Below are positions 32,341-39,213 of a DNA stretch of 39,213 nucleotides, piece after piece (position 1 is the first letter of the stretch; every line of letters starts with the position of its first letter). Under the pieces are notes generated by a model. That model had not been told where the DNA came from, ran no database searches, and saw nothing but the letters and a program-made list of their open reading frames with translations. The position numbers and the translations under genes were made by a program. Location of the stretch: the NCBI GenBank assembly GCA_021156325.1, contig JAJNDI010000008.1, positions 1 through 39,213 of the forward strand, written 5' to 3'. This stretch comes from Gammaproteobacteria bacterium. GTDB lineage: Bacteria > Pseudomonadota > Gammaproteobacteria > JAJFKG01.

Positions 32341-33651
32341 TTAACTGGGATTTTCCAAGCTCAATAGTCCTGTATTATAGTTATAAGCGAGTATTTCAGC
32401 ATAACGTCCCCATTCAATGATGACACGCAATACCCGCTCTGCTTCTTCTTCGCTAAAAAACTCTGCCAATTCTTTTAAAAAGAAATCTTCACTGACCGCA
32501 TGCATTTCTTTTTCATCCAATACTTGGCGAATATGACGAGCCAGCGGCACATAGCGAATTAAATGGCGTGCGAAAACCGATTTTCTTTCTAATAACCCTA
32601 ATTCAACAAAACGTTTTCCCGCAGACGTTATGTGAATAAGTCCTTGGGAAACGATGGCAAAGCGTAACACTTCCAGAACTTCCGTCAAGGGAAATAATTC
32701 ATCGACCGCTAATTGAGTGGATTCAGCCAATTCGGGTAAATCCATCGTGTCATTTTCGCCCTCATCTTCAATTGTTTCCAGCAAACCAATCACTTCAGCA
32801 ATATTGACATCCGGCAGACGATATCCAATGCCAATGTCTTTATATCTTTCTTCTACCGTGTTCGCCCCTGCTTTTTCTTCGGTGGTCATGAGCTTATACA
32901 CATCATGCACTGTATTGCGAAAACGAAGGGCTTGTTCGTCACGGGGATGCGGTAAAAGTACGGGCATTTCAGCACGAACAGCCCCGGGATCACTGTCGAA
33001 AATAATGATCCTGTCTGCTAAAAAAGTGGCTTCTTCAATGTTATGGGTTACAAAGATCATACCGCTTGTGCGGTTTTTGGCTTTTCGCACTTGCCAGAGA
33101 TCTAACAAATCACTTCTTAAATTCTCAGCCGTCAACACATCTAAAGCCGAAAAAGGTTCATCCATCAAGAGAATATCGGGTTCTACTACCAAAGCGCGCG
33201 CAAATCCTACCCGTTGGCACATACCGCCTGACAGTTCTTTGGGTAAGGCAGATTCAAAACCATCAAGCCCTACTATATCTATCGCTTTCAAAGCCTTGGT
33301 GCGCCGCTCTTCGCGATGGAGACCTTGCGCTTCAAGCCCCAGTTCCACATTCTGCAAAACGCTTAACCATGGCAGCAATGCAAAATGTTGAAATACCATA
33401 GCGATACTTTCAGCAGGCCCTAGGAGAGGTTTCCCGCGATAAATAACGGAGCCTGAAGAAGGTTTAATAAGCCCTGCAATAATACGAAGTAAAGTTGATT
33501 TGCCAGAACCCGATCTCCCCAGCAAAGCGACAATTTCACCTTCATATAAGGTGAAATTAACATCCTTTAACACTAATAAATCGGGAGCGTTTTCTTTTTT
33601 AAAGGATTTACAAATATTGTTAACGGATAATAAGGCTTTTTTCATAATCAT
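32341..33651 (-). CDS. ABC importer ATPase with C-terminal regulatory domain (NitT/TauT type)
   Basis: A 436-residue protein. Residues 1-260 are an ABC ATPase of the nitrate/sulfonate/taurine importer type: GRSGSGKST at 45-53, MVFQHFALLPW for the Q-loop, LSGGMCQRVGFARAL for the signature and ILLMDEPFSALD for Walker B. Residues about 285-430 are an added helical domain of the AAA-associated C-terminal type (SQGLIHITSAGKRFVEL, FLKELAEFFSEEEAERVL), likely regulatory. Start and permease stop overlap as ATGA, so the two products form one transporter. No periplasmic binding protein is encoded nearby, so the substrate cannot be guessed. Confidence 0.92.
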   Translation of the reverse strand: MIMKKALLSVNNICKSFKKENAPDLLVLKDVNFTLYEGEIVALLGRSGSGKSTLLRIIAGLIKPSSGSVIYRGKPLLGPAESIAMVFQHFALLPWLSVLQNVELGLEAQGLHREERRTKALKAIDIVGLDGFESALPKELSGGMCQRVGFARALVVEPDILLMDEPFSALDVLTAENLRSDLLDLWQVRKAKNRTSGMIFVTHNIEEATFLADRIIIFDSDPGAVRAEMPVLLPHPRDEQALRFRNTVHDVYKLMTTEEKAGANTVEERYKDIGIGYRLPDVNIAEVIGLLETIEDEGENDTMDLPELAESTQLAVDELFPLTEVLEVLRFAIVSQGLIHITSAGKRFVELGLLERKSVFARHLIRYVPLARHIRQVLDEKEMHAVSEDFFLKELAEFFSEEEAERVLRVIIEWGRYAEILAYNYNTGLLSLENPS

Positions 33652-35405
33652 GCTTCACTCAATGCCGTCAGCGAATAACGCTCTTCTGCCAAGGTATATA
33701 AAGGTTTCCACAAGAGTCGATTCAGTAATAATACATAAAAACACATGACGGCAACACCCAGCGCAATGCGCTGAAAATCACCTTTAGTGGTATATTGAGT
33801 AATATAAGCGCCCAAACCGGTTGCTACCAGCTGGGTTTTGCCCCAGCTCACCACTTCAGCTGCAATGCTTGCATTCCACGCACCCCCTGCTGCTGTCATC
33901 GCGCCGGTTACATAAAAGGGGAAAATACCAGGCAACACCAATTTACGCCACCATAAAAATCCTCTCACGCCAAAATTCGCTGTCGCAAAATACAAATCCT
34001 TAGGCAGCGTTGAGGCGCCCGCGATGACATTAAACAACACATACCATTGGCTCCCCAGGATCATCAAGGGTGTTACCCAGATATTCACATTTAAGTGATA
34101 GGTCAAAATAACAATGACAAACAAAGGATAAAATAAATTGGCAGGAAATGCCGCCAGGAATTGCACAATCGGTTGTACAATACGGGTAGCTCTCGAGTTC
34201 ATCCCGATCCAAACCCCCAGAGGCACCCAAATGAGAGAGGCTACCACTAACAAAACAGCCACACGGCAAGTTGTTATTAATCCTAAGAAAAGCACATGCA
34301 ATACTTCATGTAAGGTAACCGCTTGTTGAATAAATCGATATAAGCTGTAGAGGGTCAACCCAATAACCATAAAAAGGCCGATATTCCACAGCAGATTATG
34401 CCAATACCGGCGTGTATTATTTAACGCAGTGGGTTTATGGCGAAGTTTATGATTACAAAATCGATTATTGATAAAGACATTCGTTAAGCGATGAAAATAG
34501 AGGCGGATCCAATGCAAGGATTTTACACGATGAAATAATTCCGTTAATAAAGGCGCTGAAGCGGGATCTTCTTCGATAGTTTGACTGACTTTAAAACGTT
34601 CTGCCCAATATAATAAAGGACGAAAGAGTAATTGATCGTACAGTAAAATTACTATTAACATAGCAATAATGGCATAGACTTCTGCCCGAATGTCCGTTTG
34701 AATGATCGCTTCTGCAATATAAGAGCCAATACCGGGTAACAAGATCCGTTGATCAGCAATAGTAATGGCTTCTGAAAACACGATAAAAAACCAACTGCCT
34801 GACATCGATAACATCATATTCCACAATAATCCCGGCATAGCGTAAGGCACATCGACACGCCAAAAACGCTGCCAGGCAGATAATTGAAACATGGCAGCGG
34901 CTTCCCGAAAATCAGCCGGCACTGTTCGTAAGCTTTGATAAAAACTTAACGCCATATTCCATGCTTGACTGGTAAAAATAACAAAGATAACGGCACACTC
35001 AGGACCTAAGAGACTATTGGGAAAAAGATGAATAAAACTCACGATGGCAATCGATAAAAAACCCAAGACAGGGACTGATTGAAAAATATCAATCATGGGA
35101 ATGATAATCTTTTCAGCGCGCCGGCTCTTCGCAGCCCACGCAGCAAAGATAAAAGTAAACAACAATGAAAAAAAGAGGGCAATGATAAGGCGTAAGACCG
35201 TACGCAAAGCATACATCGGTAAGTGAGAAGGATCTAAACTGATAGGCAGTATTTCCCCCACTTGATAAGGCATTGCCATTTGACGTGCGGCATGGGATAA
35301 GGCAATAAATACTGTTAAGATGATCAAAAGGGCAAGCAAATCCCATCGGTTTGGCAAACCCGAGATATGCTCTTTGACTAAAAAAGTATTGCGCCGATCA
35401 GACAT
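33648..35405 (-). CDS. Fused double ABC permease (NitT/TauT type)
   Basis: A 585-residue membrane protein containing two binding-protein-dependent permease domains in one chain, about residues 70-285 and 345-575, each with five to six helices. Each half carries a recognisable coupling region: FREAAAMFQLSAWQRFWRVD followed by VPYAMPGLLWN, and later FATANFGVRGFLWWRKLVLP followed by GIFPFYVTGAM. A first helix near 18-37 precedes the first domain. One chain can supply both permease halves that two copies usually form. It is coupled by ATGA overlap to its ATPase. The long gap upstream (35406-35628) holds two repeats. Relatives with this fusion occur in several proteobacteria without an assigned substrate. 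Confidence 0.9.
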   Translation of the reverse strand: MSDRRNTFLVKEHISGLPNRWDLLALLIILTVFIALSHAARQMAMPYQVGEILPISLDPSHLPMYALRTVLRLIIALFFSLLFTFIFAAWAAKSRRAEKIIIPMIDIFQSVPVLGFLSIAIVSFIHLFPNSLLGPECAVIFVIFTSQAWNMALSFYQSLRTVPADFREAAAMFQLSAWQRFWRVDVPYAMPGLLWNMMLSMSGSWFFIVFSEAITIADQRILLPGIGSYIAEAIIQTDIRAEVYAIIAMLIVILLYDQLLFRPLLYWAERFKVSQTIEEDPASAPLLTELFHRVKSLHWIRLYFHRLTNVFINNRFCNHKLRHKPTALNNTRRYWHNLLWNIGLFMVIGLTLYSLYRFIQQAVTLHEVLHVLFLGLITTCRVAVLLVVASLIWVPLGVWIGMNSRATRIVQPIVQFLAAFPANLFYPLFVIVILTYHLNVNIWVTPLMILGSQWYVLFNVIAGASTLPKDLYFATANFGVRGFLWWRKLVLPGIFPFYVTGAMTAAGGAWNASIAAEVVSWGKTQLVATGLGAYITQYTTKGDFQRIALGVAVMCFYVLLLNRLLWKPLYTLAEERYSLTALSEA

Positions 35406-35483
35406 TTACTCAGATATTCCCTTTATGATTTTTTCTTAACACTTCAAGCAAATCATAACACTCTTTAGTCTGCAGAGGGGGAA

Positions 35484-35543
35484 TTTTTACCCCCTTTGAA
35501 AAAGGAGGTCGACACGGCGAGAGCCGTGGCGGGGGGATTTAAA
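35484..35543 (-). repeat. GC-rich double-hairpin repeat, copy 5
   Basis: On the minus strand it reads CTTTAAATCCCCCC, a perfect variable hairpin (CCACGGC-TCTC-GCCGTG type), then ACCTCCTTTTTCAAAGGGGG and TAAAAA. It is oriented opposite to copy 6, with only about 14 bases between the two, in the gap between the permease start and the OPT stop. Confidence 0.78.
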
Positions 35544-35557
35544 GTCTGCAACACTCC

Positions 35558-35613
35558 AAAATCTCCCCCCGTGTACGCTGTACACGGCTGCCCCCTTTTT
35601 CAAAGGGGGCAAG
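35558..35613 (+). repeat. GC-rich double-hairpin repeat, copy 6
   Basis: It reads AATCTCCCCCC, a perfect variable hairpin CCGTGTAC-GCT-GTACACGG, then CCCCCTTTTTCAAAGGGGG. A separate small palindrome AATGTAT-AA-ATACATT follows at 35615-35630 and overlaps the OPT stop codon. With copy 5 it forms a larger head-to-head inverted arrangement. Confidence 0.78.
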
Positions 35614-35628
35614 AAATGTATAAATACA

Positions 35629-37662
35629 TTACCACGCTATTTTCGTTGATACCCGATAAATCCAATAAACCAGGCCAGCGGCGATGAATAATCCGAGCAA
35701 ATCAGCATAAGGTTTAAAGCCTGCACCCCCTACATTTAAAATGTTGGATGATCCCGCTATCGCAAAGGGGATCGCCAGGCCCACGCCTGCAAGTGCTGCA
35801 CCCGCAACCAAGCCGCAACCTGCTAACAAACCGCGCTGCTGGATCTCAGCATATTTGGCTGCAGCCAATACAGGCTGTTTCGGCAAGTGTTTTTTCGTAA
35901 GATGCGTCACCAGACCCGCCGCAATACCGCCCAGGATCAATGGGATTGTGGATTCAAAGGGTAAGTAAATACCAATCCCTACACCCAACACATGTAAATG
36001 CAACCCGTAGGGGCGCAATATTCTATCCAGCACTAGCACGAGTAAGGCTATTCCAACCCCTGACCCGATCAATCCCCAAGGCAGTGATAAAGCAAACACC
36101 CCTTGTGTTACAGCTGCCACCAAACTGGCTTGCGGTGCTAATAACATTTGACTCGGATCCATTCCAGGGCGCGGAAACACGCCGCCGAGACCGTAGGCCT
36201 GATACAACAATTGCATCACCACCGGTAATATAAGGGCTGCTATCACAACGCCTACAAATAACATTACCTGCTGTTTCCAAGGCGTTGCACCGATGATTTG
36301 ACCCGCTTTTAAATCCTGCATTGTATCGTTACTGACAGAAGCAACTGCGGCAATCACTGCATTCATCAATACAACCAGAATCGTCATAGTGGCCAATTCT
36401 GCACTCGGTAAATGCCATAAAAAAGAAATACCCAGCATAAGAAGGCTCGTAAGAATCGTTGCGATTAAAATCATGCTGGAAATAGGACTAATGGAGGACC
36501 CCACCAGCCCTGCAAAATACCCGCAAATAGCTGAAACGACAAAGCCCAGGCCATAGATGATAGCGGCACTCAGGAGCGAAAAAATAACGCCTTGTGTCGT
36601 TGTCAACTCTGGCGCCCATTCTTTTGTAAACCATAGCATCATGAAAAAAATCAAAATAATGGCAATAACACTGCCGATCAATACTTTTTGAATAGAAATA
36701 TCCCGTTCTGTACGCAGCATTGCGCCGCTATCGGCAGTACGTTTTCTCAATGCTCCCAGGGAAGATTTAATTCCAACAGCCATAGGCTTTATCAGACAAA
36801 TCACAGCCCATATACTGCCAACCATGATCGTACCGATCCCGATATAGCGAATGTAATGGCTCCAGTAAAAATAGGCGATTTCACCCGAAGCATGGCCTAT
36901 GAGATCAGAAGGAATACCATGATGGGCGCTGATCAAGGGAACACCGATGATCCACCCCAAGACCACCCCAATCAGCATACTCATCGCTACACTGAGACCG
37001 ACAATAAAACCCGCTCCAATCAATGCCGGCGAAAAGCCTAAGCCAATACCATAGAGGCTTGGCCCAATTTTAGTCCAGTATGAAATACCGCTTGAAACCA
37101 CTTTAAGGCCGATTTGACCTACACTGATTACCGCCCCTAACGCACCCCCGGTTAAAAGAGTTCCTAACCCCATTTTTTCACCGGCAGAATGTTTTAAAAC
37201 TTCGCCTACGGCTAATCCTTCCGGGAAAGTCAACGTGGGGTTATCCAGTAAGACACGCCGCAAGGGGATAGAAAATAAAACGCCCAATATACCGCCTAAG
37301 AGTGTAATTGCCATCGTTGGCCAATACTCGATATGTGTCCATGCCCCCATGATCAAAGTAGCAGGAATAGTAAAAATTAAACCCGATATGATAATTGATC
37401 CTGCTGAAACAGCCGTCTGAGCAATGTTATTTTCAAGTACGTTATGCTGTTTAAAGAAACGCAAGATACCCATGGCGATCACTGCTGCCGGAATAGAGCC
37501 GGTAATCGTTAAACCCACTTTCAAACCAAGATAAGTATTCGAAGCTGCCAAAAAGATCGTCAAGAAAATCACGATTACAATCACTTTTGGCGTAATTTCG
37601 GGTAAATTCACCTCAGGGGGAATAAAGTATTTATTAGGATGCGATTTAGTAGAGAGCGTCAT
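35629..37662 (-). CDS. OPT-family oligopeptide/siderophore transporter
   Basis: A 677-residue integral membrane protein of the OPT family, with roughly fifteen or sixteen hydrophobic helices. The family hallmark NTYLGLKVGLTITGSIPAA is present near residue 40-60, and later FPEGLAVGEVLKHSAGE and PVMQLLYQAYGLGG also fit. OPT proteins import small peptides, glutathione or metal-chelate complexes by proton coupling; bacterial members are little studied. The ATG at 37662 has AAAGGAG at the right distance; the 27 codons upstream have no site. It diverges from tkt, with 192 bases between them. No substrate-binding or peptidase gene is directly linked. Confidence 0.93.
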   Translation of the reverse strand: MTLSTKSHPNKYFIPPEVNLPEITPKVIVIVIFLTIFLAASNTYLGLKVGLTITGSIPAAVIAMGILRFFKQHNVLENNIAQTAVSAGSIIISGLIFTIPATLIMGAWTHIEYWPTMAITLLGGILGVLFSIPLRRVLLDNPTLTFPEGLAVGEVLKHSAGEKMGLGTLLTGGALGAVISVGQIGLKVVSSGISYWTKIGPSLYGIGLGFSPALIGAGFIVGLSVAMSMLIGVVLGWIIGVPLISAHHGIPSDLIGHASGEIAYFYWSHYIRYIGIGTIMVGSIWAVICLIKPMAVGIKSSLGALRKRTADSGAMLRTERDISIQKVLIGSVIAIILIFFMMLWFTKEWAPELTTTQGVIFSLLSAAIIYGLGFVVSAICGYFAGLVGSSISPISSMILIATILTSLLMLGISFLWHLPSAELATMTILVVLMNAVIAAVASVSNDTMQDLKAGQIIGATPWKQQVMLFVGVVIAALILPVVMQLLYQAYGLGGVFPRPGMDPSQMLLAPQASLVAAVTQGVFALSLPWGLIGSGVGIALLVLVLDRILRPYGLHLHVLGVGIGIYLPFESTIPLILGGIAAGLVTHLTKKHLPKQPVLAAAKYAEIQQRGLLAGCGLVAGAALAGVGLAIPFAIAGSSNILNVGGAGFKPYADLLGLFIAAGLVYWIYRVSTKIAW

Positions 37663-37779
37663 GAATTTTTCTCCTTTCATCCCGGCATAGGCCGATATTA
37701 AAAATATAACCCCTTGTTTTTGTTTCATTTTTATAATGCGCAATTTGTCATTATATCACCCGAAATGAGCCCGTCCAGC

Positions 37780-37854
37780 AAAAGATGACATTTGCGTTGC
37801 CTTTCATTGTGCGAGACAATACCTCCATTCAAAAACATTCTCTCAGGATTCAAT
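37780..37854 (+). promoter_or_regulatory. Putative tkt promoter and ribosome-binding site
   Basis: TTGCGT, 17 bases, then GACAAT lies about 40 bases before the tkt ATG and is a modest match to a sigma-70 promoter. AGGA six to seven bases before the ATG is a plausible ribosome-binding site. The region is the divergent gap between the OPT gene and tkt. Confidence 0.3.
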
Positions 37855-39213
37855 ATGCCGTCTCATCACGACCTTGCCAATGCCATTCGCGCGCTCAGTA
37901 TGGATGCAGTTCAATGTGCCAATTCTGGACATCCTGGCATGCCGATGGGCATGGCCGATATCGCAACCGTGTTATGGCGGGAGCATTTGCGCCATAATCC
38001 GAAAAATCCGCAATGGCATAATCGTGATCGCTTCATCTTGTCCAACGGTCACGGCTCAATGCTGCAATACGCTTTGCTTCATTTAAGCGGTTATGATCTC
38101 AGTGTGGATGAACTTAAACGTTTTCGCCAATTGCATTCCAAAACTCCCGGTCATCCTGAGTTTCGACTCACGCCCGGTGTTGAAACCACAACAGGGCCTT
38201 TAGGGCAAGGGCTTGCCAATGCAGTGGGAATGGCGTTGGCAGAATGTCATTTGAGCTCCCTCTTTAATCAACCCGGTTTTGACATCATTGATCATTACAC
38301 GTATGTCTTTTTAGGAGACGGCTGTCTGATGGAAGGTATTTCTCACGAAGCGGCTTCTTTTGCAGGCACCTTGGGTTTAGGCAAATTGATTGCTTTTTGG
38401 GATGACAACGGCATTTCTATCGATGGCGAAGTCGCACCGTGGTTTTCCGATAATACGCCCAAGCGATTTGAAGCCTATGGCTGGCATGTGATTCCCGGCA
38501 TCGATGGTCATGATCCCATTGCTGTGAATAAGGCTATTCATCAAGCCAAATCTATGACGGACAAACCAAGCTTATTGTGTTGCAAAACCACCATTGCTTT
38601 TGGCGCGCCGACATTAGCCGGTACTGCCAAAAGCCACGGCTCGCCTTTAGGTGAAAGTGAAATTGCAAAATCGCGTGAAAAATTAGGATGGACACATGCG
38701 CCATTTGTTATTCCAAAAGATATTTACCACGCGTGGGACGCGAAGATCCCGGGTGAAAAAGCAGAAAGTGAATGGCAAGCTTTATGGGATCGTTATGAAA
38801 AAGCCCATCCTGCATTGGCAGTTGAGCTAAAACGCCGCTTTAAGGGTACCTTACCCCATACCTGGAAAAAAACGATCGAGGAGCTTATCCAGACATTGCA
38901 GCGCGATACAAAACCGGTGGCGACCCGCAAAGCATCTCAGCACTGTTTAAATGCCATTGGGCCTCTTTTGTCTGAATTGTTGGGCGGATCAGCCGATTTA
39001 ACCGGATCAAATTGCACGGATTGGAAAGGGTCTCGTGCGATAAATCCGCGTAAGTTTGCGGGAAATTATTTGCATTACGGTGTCAGGGAATTTGGCATGA
39101 CTGCCATTGCCAATGGGTTAGCATTATACGGCGGTATTATTCCTTACACCGGCACCTTCCTTACATTTAGTGATTACGCACGCAATGCGGTGCGTTTGAG
39201 CGCCTTAATGCAA
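37855..39213 (+). CDS. tkt: Transketolase, 3' end outside window
   Basis: Transketolase moves two-carbon units between sugar phosphates with thiamine diphosphate. The frame is open from ATG 37855 to the last base of the window, giving the first 453 residues of about 660. Visible landmarks are [16 protein letters not shown] with His26, [40 protein letters not shown], the cofactor motif GDG (154-156) with [20 protein letters not shown] then [18 protein letters not shown], and the start of the pyrimidine-binding domain ([28 protein letters not shown]) with its catalytic Glu. It is complete as far as it goes, with no frameshift. AGGA precedes the ATG. Many gammaproteobacteria place tkt just before gap-pgk; here pgk-pyk are 16.7 kb upstream. 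Confidence 0.95.
   Translation, partial: MPSHHDLANAIRALSMDAVQCANSGHPGMPMGMADIATVLWREHLRHNPKNPQWHNRDRFILSNGHGSMLQYALLHLSGYDLSVDELKRFRQLHSKTPGHPEFRLTPGVETTTGPLGQGLANAVGMALAECHLSSLFNQPGFDIIDHYTYVFLGDGCLMEGISHEAASFAGTLGLGKLIAFWDDNGISIDGEVAPWFSDNTPKRFEAYGWHVIPGIDGHDPIAVNKAIHQAKSMTDKPSLLCCKTTIAFGAPTLAGTAKSHGSPLGESEIAKSREKLGWTHAPFVIPKDIYHAWDAKIPGEKAESEWQALWDRYEKAHPALAVELKRRFKGTLPHTWKKTIEELIQTLQRDTKPVATRKASQHCLNAIGPLLSELLGGSADLTGSNCTDWKGSRAINPRKFAGNYLHYGVREFGMTAIANGLALYGGIIPYTGTFLTFSDYARNAVRLSALMQ

Noticed and set aside
32717-33391. A 224-codon plus-strand frame across the ABC ATPase gene
   Set aside because: It is antisense to the conserved Walker and signature motifs and is Ser/Arg-rich, typical of a shadow.
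1-39213. tRNA, rRNA, CRISPR arrays, transposases or prophage genes
   Set aside because: No cloverleaf, T-loop motif, regularly spaced direct repeats or recognisable transposase/phage protein was found on either strand by reading.

Overview
The window looks like chromosomal DNA of a gammaproteobacterium, most plausibly from the Legionellales/Coxiella side. This is inferred from the gene set: rppH-ptsP, Coq7-type ubiquinone hydroxylase, E. coli-type SpeD, MlaA, YheS, a MoxR/Bat operon, paired MFS carriers of the kind common in Legionella and Coxiella, and a large unknown protein with effector-like architecture. No rRNA, tRNA, CRISPR array, transposase or phage gene was seen. Both end genes are cut by the window edges.

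Layout. Bases 1-5150 are accessory in character and, by eye, more AT-rich: the 3' part of an alpha/beta hydrolase, a frameshifted gene remnant, a HigB/HigA-like toxin-antitoxin pair, a YgiN-like monooxygenase with dapB, a small winged-helix/membrane protein and a 421-residue candidate effector. Bases 5350-10040 hold rppH-ptsP facing folB and a secreted adenosine deaminase-like gene. Bases 10130-16710 are a complete MoxR-DUF58-DUF4381-BatA-BatB-BatC-BatD operon on the minus strand, with overlapping stop/start codons at every junction except moxR/DUF58, where a palindromic repeat sits. Bases 16800-22050 (plus) hold djlA, a TauE-like exporter, pgk-pyk and speD. coq7 faces speD. Then come pip, a mlaA-like gene, folA and a DUF4143 ATPase (plus). 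Bases 27157-37662 form a long minus-strand block: a small unknown gene, two paralogous MFS carriers, yheS, an ABC importer (ATPase plus fused double permease) and an OPT transporter. The window ends inside tkt (plus).

How the genes fit together. The Bat operon probably encodes an envelope machine: a MoxR AAA+ ATPase acting with two von Willebrand A membrane proteins, a TPR protein and BatD. pgk, pyk and tkt belong to central carbon metabolism and are often clustered, but here tkt lies about 16.7 kb from pyk. EI-Ntr (ptsP) links PEP to nitrogen/envelope signalling. folB and folA are folate genes in separate places. The right half is rich in transporters (two MFS, one ABC, one OPT, one TauE-like), fitting an organism that scavenges nutrients.

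The most distinctive non-coding content is several families of foldback repeats in nearly every longer intergenic gap: (i) two 144-bp elements (22050-22193 and 30149-30292) that differ between copies but keep self-complementary arms, so the arms co-vary; (ii) about six short GC-rich elements with a constant CCCCTTTTTCAAAGGGG-type hairpin next to a hairpin whose sequence differs in each copy; (iii) an element at 1281-1350 that supplies the C-terminal codons of the antitoxin; (iv) unrelated inverted repeats at 22227-22304, 23072-23125 and 23229-23328. I see no clearly new multi-gene defence or biosynthetic system. The repeat families, the candidate effector, the degenerate BatB metal site and the possible AUU start of pgk are the points most worth following up.
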